Shown: positions 51,105 through 63,643, numbered from the stretch's first letter. The stretch is DNA of 64,000 bases from Chlorokybus atmophyticus (GCA_009103225.1 RHPI01000140.1:1-64000); one strand, 5' to 3'. Notes: generated by a model from the sequence alone, not told the origin. Program-made: numbers and translations.

Positions 51105-51109
51105 TGTAA
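51105..51109 (+). terminator. TGTAA poly(A) signal of the desaturase gene
   Basis: TGTAA lies 141 nt after the stop codon, in the expected 3' UTR. Confidence 0.5.
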
Positions 51110-53262
51110 CGGCCTGCAAGGCCTGTTCATTATTTCCTGCTTCATTAGGGATGGTGGTTTTCCTATTGTTTCGGAATTGTTGTTTAGTTCGTATCGGAGG
51201 AATCAATAAATAGAGATTATGTGTGCGTGTATCGGTATTGCAGCTGTAGAGTACTGTTTGTACACGCGCACCATTGGAAGCAAACACTGGCCTCTCGTAC
51301 TGTGATTTGACACACATTTGAGGTACAAGAGCATTGTCATGCAGCTTACTCGCAATGATGAAGTAGCTTGCTTCTTGAGAGGGCTTGCAATATGCATGTA
51401 GTCCTCGGCATATGTCAACCTTTTATCCTACAGTCGTCTATTTGTTGTACAAACAGTGCTGACTGGTAGTTTCAATGCCTCATTGACAAACAGCTGGGTA
51501 CAGCAAGTGCAACCAGCGCTGACAGCAGTAAGCAGCAAATGTTTAGTGAGATGAAAGTGTGTGAAAGTGTGTTACATCAACTACAAGATCACGCGATTCA
51601 GCTGCAGGCAGCAGTCTACTGGAGGGTTGTCCTGATCTCGCATGTGATGTATGTGTGTGCGTGCGCTAGTGCGCTACTGTAGGCAATGCTGGTTGTGTGG
51701 TTGTTAGGACTGACAGCTCACTGGACCCTTGCCCATGTTTCTCCTTAATGTACTAGTTGTTACTCCTCACAACCCGGACGCGAGACTACTCTGTCTGGAG
51801 ACTCGTGCTCTCTTGACACACCCCGCTGACCAGTGTTGGTTTGTGCACAGTAAACAAGTGGACAACAGCCAGCTGTGCACAGGAAAAGCACTCAGGTTTT
51901 CAACTCACAAGCAACTGAACAGCGCCAAATGCTGCCACAGTTAAGGATGAGGCGTTCTGTGCCCAGCATGCCCAGGATCGAGGACGGCATGAATGTTAGT
52001 GTCCACGTGCCGGGGTAGTTGTCCATCTGCAAACAACAACGACATGAGCACTCCACACATTACTTATAAACATGAACATGTATGTGCTTGCCTGTAATAT
52101 GTCTGTTGGTTCCCCGCCCGACACAAGACATCACAATAATGGTGCGTGCACATGTGTGCGCGCGAGCGCGCGCGTGTATGTCCGTGTGCAGGTGTGCGTG
52201 CGTGCGTAAAGCTTAAGAGTGCAAAGGTGTGCGCGTGTGTGCGTGGGCGTGTACGTGTGTGGGCACATGTTTCAGTAAAACTGAACCACATACTGCTGGT
52301 GCATGCGAAGTGGGCAGCCGCGGGATGCAACGTCTCGAACGCCCTCGGCGACCGCACTGTAGTGCATCCGCGCTGTGGACACAAGCAACATCGGTCGACT
52401 GTTGCAAAAGTTGTTGCAGAAGTTGTATACCAGCTTGTGGCGTTGTCAAGGTGCATGTATGCGTGTCGTATATTTACATTCAAGATTGTGTTGTACAGGA
52501 GTGGGCTTCTCGCAGGGGCGGCTCACAGACACACACAACGCTGACACGCTCACAGGGGCTGATGAGAAGGGGTGGGGGTGGGGGGCACGTCAATGAAACG
52601 AACTTGATGACAATGTCACCCCCGACTTCACGACTGTGTCAAACTGCCAAGGCCCAATGTGTGTGTGCATGAGTGTACGTGCACGCATGTGCAGCTCTAT
52701 GTGTGCGTGCATGTATGCGTGTGCATATGCGCGCATGCGTGTGCATGTGTGCACATGCTTATGTGCGCACATGTGTATGTGAAAAACTGAAGAATTTGAC
52801 TGATGTATTCTATGCAATACGTGTTCTGCTTTCCGCTCCATGCTTTGCTCTTGTGCAAGGATGTGACGTCATGTCTCTTGCTGTCTGACACAACCTTCAG
52901 TGACAGTATATATATGACATTTTGGAAGACACAGGTGAGTGTAACTAGGTTGTGTAAGCTCTACCTTGGCCCTCACTTGATGTTGTCCTTGTTTTTGCTG
53001 CCTTGCCTTGTGAATGCTGTTGGCATATTCCCCCACCTATGGGGCCACACGCCTCTCGAGCTTGCCTTGAGCGGCTCTTCAAGAGTTATATTTCAGTTGC
53101 AACTGAGCATCCCGCCATGTGAATCAAGATGTTTATTTAAATGCAAAATCTTTTGCAGTGTCGTTGTGACACCACTTGGCGAAATTATTCTGAACAGACA
53201 ATTGTCGCCAGGCAAGGAGATGTTAGAAACGATTTTGACAACAAATCACAGCACTCACTATT
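51110..53262. other. Convergent intergenic region with alternating purine-pyrimidine tracts
   Basis: No gene is supported. At 52,140-52,265 and 52,640-52,790 are GTGTGCGCGCG/TGCATGTGTGCAC tracts that could adopt Z-DNA. A 159-residue open frame at 52,803-53,282 has no recognisable features and includes part of the protease 3' UTR in antisense. Confidence 0.45.
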
Positions 53263-53267
53263 TTACA
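53263..53267 (-). terminator. TGTAA poly(A) signal of the cysteine protease gene
   Basis: TGTAA on the minus strand, 147 nt after the stop codon. Confidence 0.5.
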
Positions 53268-53414
53268 ACAACGTTTTACTAGAAAACATACCAATTGAAA
53301 CATAAACAAAGCGGAAGACAGTCATACAGGATGTACAGGGAAGCGAATACATGGCTCCAAGCTTGGCAACTCTCGGCGTGCCATGACCCATACACGGATA
53401 CATCGAGATGCACC

Positions 53415-55336
53415 TCAAACCTCCACAGCTGTTACCAGTGTGTCCATGCCACACCTACAATAGCAAACAGACGTGCAGTTAGCTTCCTTCACATGTGCAT
53501 CACTTGAGATGCTTGCGTCACCATGCAGCATGACGCTTGCCAGGTGGCAGCAATCATGTACACACAAAGGAGAATGCCCAGGGCTTACATGTCGATGCCG
53601 CGGCAAACTTTGAAGAAACCCTGCTCAGCCCAGTTCTTGCCCCAGGAGTTCTTGATAATCCAGTATGGCTTCTTTGTGAAGCGAGCAGGCGCATAGCCCT
53701 CCGTGCCATAACCAACGAGCAGGACTCCATGGTTGAGATGGGACTTGGCGCAGATGAGTGGGCAATGCACACCACCAATGTATGTCTGTTCCACGACACG
53801 CATAAGAAATCAACGTCACAAGGGACAGCTGCAGCAAATGTAGTGTGTTGTGCTGCACAGCGAGAACTCACCTGCAACCAACTTGCGTTGATGCCAATAG
53901 AAAGCGGACCTCGCTTGACCAGATTTGCGGCAATCTGGCCCTCATCTCGCGGGATGAATGTGAAGTTTTTGATGGTTGCCGCGGCCTTCATGCCATCAGA
54001 TCTGCAGCGACCATCTTTGCCTGCACCGCACACCGCCAAGGTTGACATTCGTGGCCTCATGTTTGGGCATGCACACAACCGAGTGCCACATCCTTTGGGC
54101 AGTCCACATGTACGCATGTGTCCTCTCACCCGTATATGGGTAGTCTGCCTCCGACACAATGCCATGCTCCAGGATGTACTCAAACGCATTGCTGGCCGCA
54201 AGCAACAAGCCACGCCAGTACGCTCGATGAGAACACACATAACCATCACAACAGTGCGCATCAGGTGAACATGACAAAGGGAGAGGCACCTTGGAAGGCC
54301 GCCAGCGCAGCCCGAGTCACAGACTTCCTTCTCATCGGGATCGCAGTCGTGGTCGCAGTCCACAAGCTGCTGCTCAGACAGCGACACCATATTGCCGGTC
54401 TTGAGGAAGTGCGCTCCCTCGACTACGCCCGTCGCGGAGAATGCCCAGCACGACCCGCACATGGCCTGGTTCTTCACCTCGCCAACGGCCCCACGCTCAC
54501 GCCAGTCAAAGGTTTCGGGTAGGCCCTGTGTGGGAAGCAGCGGCGCCATGCGCTCTTCATGCGAAGGGAAGTCGCTCGCTGAAAACGCCATGCCCAGATG
54601 CTGAGAAGCAAACTCCTCCTCTGTCAGGTCCATGAACGGGCTCACGCCGTGCACAGCTGAAGGGTCCAGCAGCTGCGTACACATGTACATGTCAGCGCCA
54701 CTGCGTGGTGGGTGTCTACACATGGCAACGAACATCCAAACCACGCAGCATCATGGTCACATCTGTTTTGCTAATATGTCAACACTCCACCAAAGCTGAG
54801 ACACAGACATGAATACCCTTGTAGAAAATGGAATACGGCACACCTGCACAAACATGCACAAGTGCACAATGCTCAAGCACGCACGGGGCACATGGTGGCT
54901 GGCTGCACGGTGCAGGCAGGCACTACATGCACATGGACAACACTAACAACTAACAAGATAGCTGTTGCTGCTATGTCACCAAATCCAATCACATAGACGG
55001 AAAAGCGTGCCAAAAGGCAATTAATCACGCGTGCGCATGTGCTTATTTGTGGGGCACCTGACGCTCATGGGCCTTGGCGATGTTCTCAGCGAAAATGGCG
55101 AGGCGTCGGACGTACTCCACGCCCTCGTGCTTGCGGCCGTGTACCTCCATGAATGTGGCAAACTGCGCCTCCATGTTCCATGTTGCGCCGCCCAGAATGC
55201 TGCCCCCAACTCTGACCACGCCGTCCACGCCATCCGACACGGCGCCACCGTCCTCCAGAGGCCGAGCGGCTGCCGCAACGGCCGCCGCCAGGGCAAGGAA
55301 CAGCCCGGCGGCCCAAACACCACCACCCGCAGCCAT
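53415..55336 (-). CDS. RD19: Papain-family cysteine protease, RD19/cathepsin F type
   Basis: Six exons on the minus strand: 55,336-55,058, 54,672-54,290, 54,191-54,130, 54,020-53,872, 53,785-53,589 and 53,454-53,415, all GT-AG, giving 369 residues. This is the normal length of plant RD19 proteases, which degrade proteins in the vacuole. Residues 1-25 form a hydrophobic signal peptide. The propeptide (about 40-143) has the [10 protein letters not shown] helix. Mature protein begins near [13 protein letters not shown]. The catalytic residues are Gln162, Cys168 (CGSCWAF), His310 ([10 protein letters not shown]) and Asn337 (IIKNSWG). The disulphide region [19 protein letters not shown] is typical of RD19. 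The ATG at 55,336 is preferred because the in-frame GTG upstream has no support. The gene converges on the desaturase and shares a divergent promoter region with the next gene. Confidence 0.92.
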
Positions 55337-55835
55337 GGCTGCGAGACAACCTCCTCGCACCCTTCACCGCCTGCCTTCCACACTGTCCCTGCCGCCGCCG
55401 CCGCCGCCACTACCGCCGCCGCTCGACTGCCCTCCAAAATCCACGTCACCAAAACCCTCGTGCACGCGCACGCGCGCTCGATATCGCACCGATGCGCATA
55501 ATCCACTGCGTCTGTTGATAGGTAGCTAGATAGATACCTTGTTCTTACGTCGCGTGTGTGTGTTTGTCAGCAGCCAGTTCTGTGTCATCACGTGACGTCG
55601 TCGTCGCGTTGACTGGGGGCCCCGTTTGCCGTTCAGTCGATGAGACGAGGAGGCGGCGGCACCCGTCACTCAGCGTCGTTGAACGGCGAGCGCTTCGCGC
55701 AACCGCCCGTTAGACCCAACTCTACTAACTTGCCTACAGTGCCGAGCCAGGCCAGGCCAGGCCGGGCCAGCCCAGGCTAGGCCGAGCGGCAGGCGGAGGA
55801 GGAGCACGCTAGGCTTTCCCTCCGTTGGGAAGCCG
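55337..55835. promoter_or_regulatory. Bidirectional promoter region with G-box/CRE-like site
   Basis: The 499 bases separate the start codons of two divergent genes. CACGTG at 55,589-55,594 overlaps TGACGTC at 55,593-55,599, close to the middle. Both are ACGT-core sites for bZIP proteins in plants. CCAGG/GGCC tandem words occur at 55,745-55,785. No TATA box is clear. Confidence 0.5.
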
Positions 55836-58769
55836 ATGGACGAGGATGGCGTGCTGGCGGAGAGCGCCGCCAGAGGGCTGCACATCGACGTGCCGGCGGC
55901 GGCGGCGGAGTCAGATCCGCCCGACGACGAGCACGACGAGCTGTCGCCTGCAAGCCCTGGTGTCCCTGAGGTGAGAAAGCCATCCTTCCGCTCATGCTAG
56001 AAGCAGGGTGTACGGGGAGACGCGTGCCTTGCGGCCGATCTGAACATGGGTTCGGATGTAACCACCAATCCAACAAGTGTGAGTGCGTATCCGTTCCCGT
56101 GAGCGTGTTCAAGTGCGACCAAGAGACCAAAAGAGACATCGTGAGGGAAATGTGTCTTGGCTTTGTTTGCGCCTGACCGTGTGCATCAGAGCGTGGGGTT
56201 GTGTTCTCTCTGTCTCTCCCTCCCTGCTTGCTTTATCTCTCGTGCATGAGGAAGGCAGCAGGCATCAGAAAGTATGTGTGCGTGCGCAGTCAGATGCTTT
56301 GCTGGCAGAGGCGGTCAGAGCCCCTGAGGCTATGATGATTTCCGCACAGGACGAACTCACCGACAAAGGGCTCGCCACCACAGCCGCACAGGTGAGGAGA
56401 TAACCGGATCATGCTCGGTGTAAAACAAACAAGCATTCGCACAAAGATGCATATACACGCACGCGCGCATGCACACGCATACCACAACAACATCAACACA
56501 AACAGAAGCACGCACATGCGCTTGCACGCACGCACGCACGCACATGCTCGCGCACGCTCATGGTACACCTACGAACCCAGGGTCTCCCCGAGGATGTCGA
56601 GTCGGCCGTCCGCAGCGCCTTCACGCGGTTTGACGTCAGCGGTGAGGGTTGGATCGCGGGCTACGAGGCGGGCGCGGCGCTGGCTGCAGCGGGCATCGCC
56701 GACTGCCCGCCCGTCGAGGAGTTGGGCGCCCTCATCGCTGCCGTCGCCCCCGACAACGTGTAAGAGACGGTGATGTACTGTGGGTGTTTGATACCACTCG
56801 CAAGGAATCGATACATATTCCGTTTGCATGCAGGGATCGGTTGAAGTACCCGCAGTTTGTTCAGCTGGTGCAGTACTTGATGTACCGCACATCCAATGCA
56901 CAGCAACCCTCCCCAAGGTTAGGTCCCCACGTGTGTTGGATCTCTTCATTGTTAATCAGCACTCCACTCCTGTTTGAGATATACTGATTCTTACAATGGG
57001 TGTGTTCTTATGCTGGGTGTCCCAACAGTGAGGTAGCTGCCAGGCCTGATGAGCGGCAGCATTCGCCTGGGTACAGCAGCAGCAGCAGCAGCATTATTGG
57101 CGCGGGCATTGCTGCGAAGGTGCGCGTGGCTCGTCTTCAGAAGATCCCTGCTTTCCCGGAGTTCAACCCGGTGGTGTTGGAACATCTGAGGGTGAGAGAG
57201 ACGGTTGCATGATGGCTCTGCTCTATCACCAGCATGCACAGTGCATGAGATGCAAGGGTGTGCACGCGCGCACGCTTGCTTACCTGCGTGAGCGTGCACG
57301 TCGATATTCATGCTTGTGTGTGCCTGCGTGTGAATGTTGCGCATGCTTGTGTGCCCAATCCTGTGTTCGTGCGTGTCTCTGCTGACATGCCTGTGACTGC
57401 AGCACTTGGATGAGCACCGGCACTCCTGCGAGCGGGATGGCAGGTACATGGAGGCACGCACGGCAGCCAAGCGCATGCACGACTTGAAGGCGAGTACAGC
57501 TACCGGAAGGCGCATATTCACTATACACATCATGAGCGATGGGTGCTAATCAGCAGCTCTCACCTGTGGCAGATGCATGAGGAGGAGCGCGTGCGGGCGG
57601 AGATGCGCGCCAGGCATGAGCGCGAGGTGTTGGAGGTGCAGAACGCCCACCGCAACGAACAGATGGACCACCAAAAGGTTGAGATAACGCATGCGTTTTT
57701 GTCGAGGTGACTCTCCCAATTGTAGACCGTGAGAGATTGATTGGAGGTGTGTGTTGCAGATGTGGGATGCGAAGGAGATGGAGTTTCAAGAGAGCGTCGC
57801 TCGCGCACTTGAAAGCATGCAGGTGAGAATGAAACATGCATATACACACATACATGTACATGCCCACACACGTGCGTGCGTACGCACGCATGTGCGCACA
57901 TCCACGACGAACACCCCACAGGTGCACACAGGGAAACAGACAGACATGCACGCATACATGCACATACAGACGGACGCATGCGCGCGTGCACAGATACGAG
58001 CGTTCACGCACGCACGCATATGTACACAAACATGCCCCCCCCCTTGCAGGCTCGTCACGAGTCCAAGGTCCGTTCCTTCTACGACGCCTCCCTCTCCCGT
58101 TCCCCGACCCGCGCCCAGTGTTCCTCCGACCTCCTCAACGCCCGCGCCATCCAGTCCCACCTCGCCAAGCAGTCCATGTACCTGCGCGCCCAGCACGTCA
58201 AGGCCATGGCGGACAGGCGGGAGAGGGAGGAGCTGCACGACAACAGGGAGAAGCACGAGGCGGAGACCACGAGGAGGGTGGAGAGGATGAGGGAGAGGCA
58301 AGCGGTCGAGCAGCAGGCGCTGTTGCAGAGAGGTGCGAGGGGGAGGGAGGAGATGCGGCGCATGCGCTCTGCCCACGAAGCCAGACAGATGCAGAGGTTC
58401 AAGAATCTGGTGGCGGAGCTCGCGACGCTGCATTGCATGGAGGCGGCGCAGCTGGGGTTCTTTCTCGAGAAACAGACCGTCGCGGGGAAGAGGCCGCTGC
58501 CGGACCTGGTGGACGACCAGGAGAAGGTCAAGACGGAACTCAGGAAACCGGGACTGGATAGGTTCTCGCAGTCGTTCAACATGGTGAGGGTGTTCATGTA
58601 CCCGTCAATCAGTATGCGTGCGTGCGTGTTGTGTCGTGCTTGCATTGGATTGACTGCACTTGAACTACGCTTATACGCGCGCCACTTCTTTCTTCAGGAC
58701 ACAGCCACGGACGTGTCTCCGATTCCCTCGCCAAATCACGCGCCAAAGGCCCACAGTTTTCAACTATAG
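55836..58769 (+). CDS. EF-hand and coiled-coil protein of unknown function
   Basis: Ten exons: 55,836-55,970, 56,290-56,391, 56,581-56,759, 56,834-56,917, 57,029-57,191, 57,403-57,489, 57,573-57,677, 57,760-57,822, 58,050-58,583 and 58,698-58,769, giving 507 residues. Eight introns are GT-AG. Intron 6 has a GC donor (AAG|GCGAGT at 57,490), and no GT alternative keeps the frame. The N-terminus is acidic. Residues 97-108 form a complete EF-hand calcium loop (DVSGEGWIAGYE), the only one seen. A Ser run is at about 185. From about 222 to 475 the protein is charged and helical, rich in Glu, Arg and Ala, and is probably a long coiled coil (EKHEAETTRRVERMRERQAV). From memory, similar coiled-coil proteins occur in flagellated or ciliated protists, so a cytoskeletal or flagellar role is possible but unproven. 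Confidence 0.85.
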
Positions 58770-58875
58770 CTCTCTCGCATCATAAACAGTACGATTGATA
58801 ATAACATTAGTTTTAGAGACTGCTTGAGCACAAGGCGCATATGCCTGCTGGTGCAGGCTGCACTTGGCTCGGCTA

Positions 58876-58880
58876 TTACA
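58876..58880 (-). terminator. TGTAA poly(A) signal of the receptor kinase gene
   Basis: TGTAA on the minus strand, 170 nt after the stop codon. Confidence 0.5.
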
Positions 58881-58975
58881 ACAAGTATACATAAATCGCG
58901 GAAACAAGCCGTAACCTATCGCACACGCTTGAGGATTACCCAACATGCATGCACCCTCTCTCATGCAACTTGATG

Positions 58976-58980
58976 TGTAA
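58976..58980 (+). terminator. TGTAA poly(A) signal of the EF-hand gene
   Basis: TGTAA on the plus strand, 207 nt after the stop codon, inside the predicted antisense 3' UTR of the receptor kinase. Confidence 0.4.
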
Positions 58981-59050
58981 TGCTGTCTAAGCGCATCGTT
59001 GTCAGCGGCCAGCAGAGTCTCTCTCTCTCGTACGCGTGAGATGCTGGCTG

Positions 59051-62000
59051 CTACAGGCTGAAGCGACGGGGCTTCCTGGCTTTGGTGACGCTGATGCTGT
59101 TGACTGCAGGCTTGACCTGCATCCAACCGCACAGATCAAGAACACTCATCCATGTAGTTGCAACACGTGTCATAGCTGACGAACTCTAGAACACAAACAC
59201 ATGCGAAATGTCCTCTCACCCTCTCCTGCAGCGACATGCGGCGCGGCCGGGCAGTTTGCAATGCGAACTCGAACACTCCCGCTGCGCTTGTGGACGCATC
59301 ACTGTCACCCACACTCTGTGGCAGTGTGTACACGTATCAGTGATCGATTACCTACCAGGGACATACACGAAGAGGGTGAGTGAAAACCAGCACGCACCTG
59401 ATGCATTGGTGGAGACGCTATAGGCGGTGACATGGCGCGCGAATCGATGCTGTCTCTGGCTGCGAGCCACTCGTCAATGTGGACGTCGCGGACCACGCCG
59501 TTGGTGTCGAGGGACCAGCGCACCATGGGCCTGTGCACACCCGACGCCGAGTAGAGCTCGTCGTCATCATCTTCGTATCCGTCCTCCTCCCACAAATCAT
59601 CCGGCAACAACTGTGTGCATTGCTGTTCGTAGTCGAGTTTGAACAACTTGTTTCAAACAGGGCAAACAGGACAACGGACAGAGATACACACACGCACCCC
59701 CACCCACCCACCCACCTTCATCAGCGCCTGCACGACTTGTGACATGTTGGGTCTCTTCTCCGGGTCCGCACGTACACACTCCCTGACCACCTCCATCACT
59801 CCCCTCACCTCCTCCTCCTTCGGCCTCTCCGGTATCCCTGGGTCCAGCGTGCCCACCGCCACCGGCTCCCTCACGAACCTCTCCTCCACAAGCTCTTCCA
59901 GGGACTGAGTCTGTCTGATCCCAGGGTGGAAGAGACCCACCACGAGTTGGAGTAACACTACGCCGAAGCTGTAGACGTCGCTGGCGGTGGTGGCGTGGCC
60001 GGATGCGCGGTAGGAAGGGCAGATGTAACCCTCCGTGCCGAGGATGCGGCCCCCCGTGGAGGTGGAGGACGGGGAGAGGGTGGAGGAGTCGTCTCCTGTA
60101 AGCTTGGCGAAGCCGAAGTCGGAGATCTTGGGGGTCATGGTCTCGTCAAGCAGGATGTTGCTAGGCTGAACAGTGGAAGACGGATAAGGAGTTTGAAGTC
60201 AAGCGACAGGTGGCATGCGTGTGCCATGTGTGTATGTGTTTGTGCGCACGCGTGCTGGGATGTGTTTTTTGTATGTTTGCAATGCTTGCCTTGATGTCGC
60301 GGTGGAGTACGGGTGGGCACATCCCGTGGTGCAGATACGCAAGGCCACTTGCCGCTCCGAACGCAATCTTCAATCTCTGCACGCAGGGGACAGCGTTTGT
60401 TGCCTCGTGCTCGAGCGCATACACGTGCGTGTGCACCGACGCACAGACAGTAGCATCTGCAGAAATGCATACGTGCATGCGCACACTTGCAACATTGACG
60501 GTGTCGCACCTCTTCCCATGGCAGGCCTGGGATCTGTCGCAAGTGGTGCGAAAGGCTGCCACTAGACGCCAGCTCCAGCACCAGCAGGATGCGATTGCCA
60601 TCAACACAGAACCTGCACCGCAACACATGTACGCAAGTGTCAACCCACTTGTCCTCCCGAATGCTGGAAACACTCCCACACGCGCGTACCCGAGCATGTT
60701 GACCAGGTTAGGGTGGCGTATGCGGCTGAGTATCTTCAATTCCGACACAAACTCTTGCAACCCCACTTGCACCACATCCCCACTATCTCTCGTCCCGCGC
60801 GCGAACCCACTTTTCCCTCCTTCCAGTCGCTTCACTGCTGCCGTGAAGCCGTTGCCGAAGGTGGCCCTGTACACCTGCGCAAGGAGAAGGGTCTCAGTGC
60901 GTGTGTGATGTCATGTGTGTTTGTGTTGCGTTGGGGTGAAACGTGAGACGTAAAACGGTGTTTGGTACGTACGCCGCCAAAGCCGCCGTGGCCGAGAAGG
61001 CGGTCGGCGGAGAAGGTGTCGGTGGCGCGCATCAGGTCCGCGTAAGTGTAGTTGCATTGCTGCCAGTGAGTAGATACCTCTGTTACAATGAATGCACAAC
61101 AACAACGGCAACCAGCACAACAACCATTGTCTGCGTGCGTGTGCGTGTGCGTGTGCGTGTGCGCGCGTGCGTGTGTCTGTGCGTGCACTGCGCACCAGGT
61201 CCCTGGCGAGGACATCAATGACGTGGTCCGGCACGAGTGGCTCCAGCCCCTTGACAACGTCATCCATATCCGGCCTCACCCTCGGGTCCTCCTGCAAGCA
61301 CTCTGCCGCCAGCATCGCCACCCGTCTCACCGCATCCGCTGGCGGGGGCGGTATGCGCGTGTCCACAAAGGTGTTATTGCTACCAGCAATGGTGTCGAGT
61401 CTCTCGAGCACCCATTCGCGTAAGCGGTGCTCGGCGGCCGCGCGGCTCATGTCGGGAGAGGCACGTCCCGCCATGAGTTCAAGAATTACGACACCGAAGC
61501 TGTACACGTCTGATGCGAAGGAGATGTGGCCCGTCGACTCGTACTCGGGGGCGAGGTAACCAAGCGTGCCGAGCTGAAACGTGTCACAAGGTTGGATGCG
61601 TTGTTTATTGCGTTGTACGTTGTGTGAGATGCAAAAGTTGCGGATTGCCATGTTGAGGGCCAAACGCACGCACGCACACCTGCACCCACGCACTCACACG
61701 CGCACTCTCCCACCCATGAGCGCGCGCACGCACGCGCGCATGCACATGCGCACGCAACCACGCACAGCACGCACTGTGCACGTACCACGCGCGTTGTCTT
61801 ATCAACGGCGTTGGAGTCGTACAACTTCGCCAACCCAAAGTCCGCCAACTGTCAACAAGATGCATTTGATCGCGTGTGCCAAGATCTCGGTTTACAGCAA
61901 CGCCAGCAAAACACCCACAGCACACACTGCAAAGCCTCCCCACCTTAGCCTGGAAGTTGCTGCTGAGCCTGCCATACGACAACACACAAAACTCACAGAC

Positions 62001-63574
62001 GCAGTAAGAATCCACTCACCCTCAACCACAAACATAGCACCAAACCAACATCAGAGGCATCTGAGGGGCATCAGCACCCAGCAAATCATCACTCACAGTA
62101 TGTTGCTCGGTTTGACGTCCCTGTGCACCACCCCCGGCCTCGCTTCCCTATGCAGATACCTCAACCCTCTCGCCGCCCCGACCGCCACTCTGATCCTCTT
62201 CTCCCAACTCATACTCTCCCCGCTCTCGTACAACACGCGCGCCAGACACCCGCCGGGACACAACTCCAGCACGAGCAACACACGCCCGGGTTTATCGGCA
62301 CACATGCCGTGGAGAGAGATGAGGTTGGAGTGGCGGAGACGGGTGAGCACACGCAACTCAGTAAGGAACTCAGACAATGCTGTGTCAGTGTTGGGGTTAG
62401 TATCATTTGTCTCGAGGCGTTTGACTGCGGCGGTGCTGCCGTCCGGGAAGGTAGCTGTGTACACGGCGCCAAAGTGGCCTCTCCCTATCAGATTGTGTGC
62501 GCTGAAGTTGTTTGTGGCGGATTGGAGTTGGGCGTAGGTGTACATCACTTGGCCCTCCTGGCGGTAGAGGTAGCTGGGGCGGGGTGCGGTGATGTCGGTG
62601 GTGTGGAGGTGGGAAGCGTCCTGAGTGGAGGAGGAGCGACGGCGGCGGGCGGGACCCAACATGCCGCGGGAGAAGTCGTTGTGTTGTGGGTTGGGGCTGG
62701 GGGGGGTGTCGTCATCGTTGGCAACATGACTCTGTTTGTTGCCTCCGGCCATGCGTTGGTAACCGCCACGCCTCGCCATGTAGAAAATCAAAGCACCTGT
62801 GTGCGTGTGTGCATTAATGCATGCGTGTGCACGTGTGTGAGTGTGCGTGTACACTCACCGACGAGCACCAAGGTAAGCACTCCCCCGGCAGTCGTCCCAA
62901 CAATGACTCCAACATGGGAGCCACTGTCGTCTTTTCCATCCGCCGGGCACGGGCTGCCGAGGCCCGTGACTGTGGTGCCCCCGGTGAGCACCAACCCGGC
63001 GGGCACGGGACCACACAGCCCCGAGTTCTTGGCCACCGAACTGCAGCCGGACACACACACACATGCGTGGGCACAGGCACATGCCAACACACACGTGCAC
63101 GAGATTGCACGCAGGCACGTACGCACGTATGCTCGCTCGCACCACCGTATGCACGCACGTGCACATGCGCTCAATACCAACATGAACTGTGCAACAACAA
63201 CCGACTCTCGGACTTACATCACCGTGAGGTTCTTCAGCCTCGCAATGGACTCCGGTATCTCCCCTTCCAGCCTGTTCCCCTCTAATTCCATCCTCCTCAA
63301 TCCCTCGCACCCCTCCCCGAGTCCGGGCGGGATGGTTCCTGTTAACACATTATCGCCGAGGTCGAGGACTTCCAGTCTGGCGAGGGATGCCAGCTCCGGG
63401 GGGATGGGACCGGAGAAGGCGTTGTCGGAGAGGAGGAGGGAGAGGAGGACAGGGAGGTGGGAGAGGGAAGGGGGGAGGGGACCGGACGGGAAGTTGTCGG
63501 ACAGGTTGCTGGAGGGGGGAGGGGGATGAGGGGCAGGGCGCTTGTTAGCATGCGCCCACACACACACACGCGCG

Positions 63575-63643
<69 letters not shown>

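Noticed and set aside
52803..53282. 159-residue plus-strand open frame as a gene
   Set aside because: No domains or splice context; it overlaps the predicted 3' UTR of the protease in antisense.
53537..54268. 243-residue plus-strand open frame
   Set aside because: It is antisense to the cysteine protease exons and has no family features.
57786..58433. 215-residue minus-strand open frame rich in Leu, Pro and Arg
   Set aside because: Shadow of the G+C-rich coiled-coil exon at 58,050-58,583.
59051..61196. Kinase 2 as a separate gene
   Set aside because: No start codon, signal or promoter-sized gap precedes it, kinase 1 lacks a stop, and phase-0 splicing joins them. It is kept only as the alternative to test.
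62123..63529. 468-residue plus-strand open frame
   Set aside because: It is antisense to the receptor kinase exons, whose minus-strand product has clear kinase and LRR motifs and consistent splice sites.
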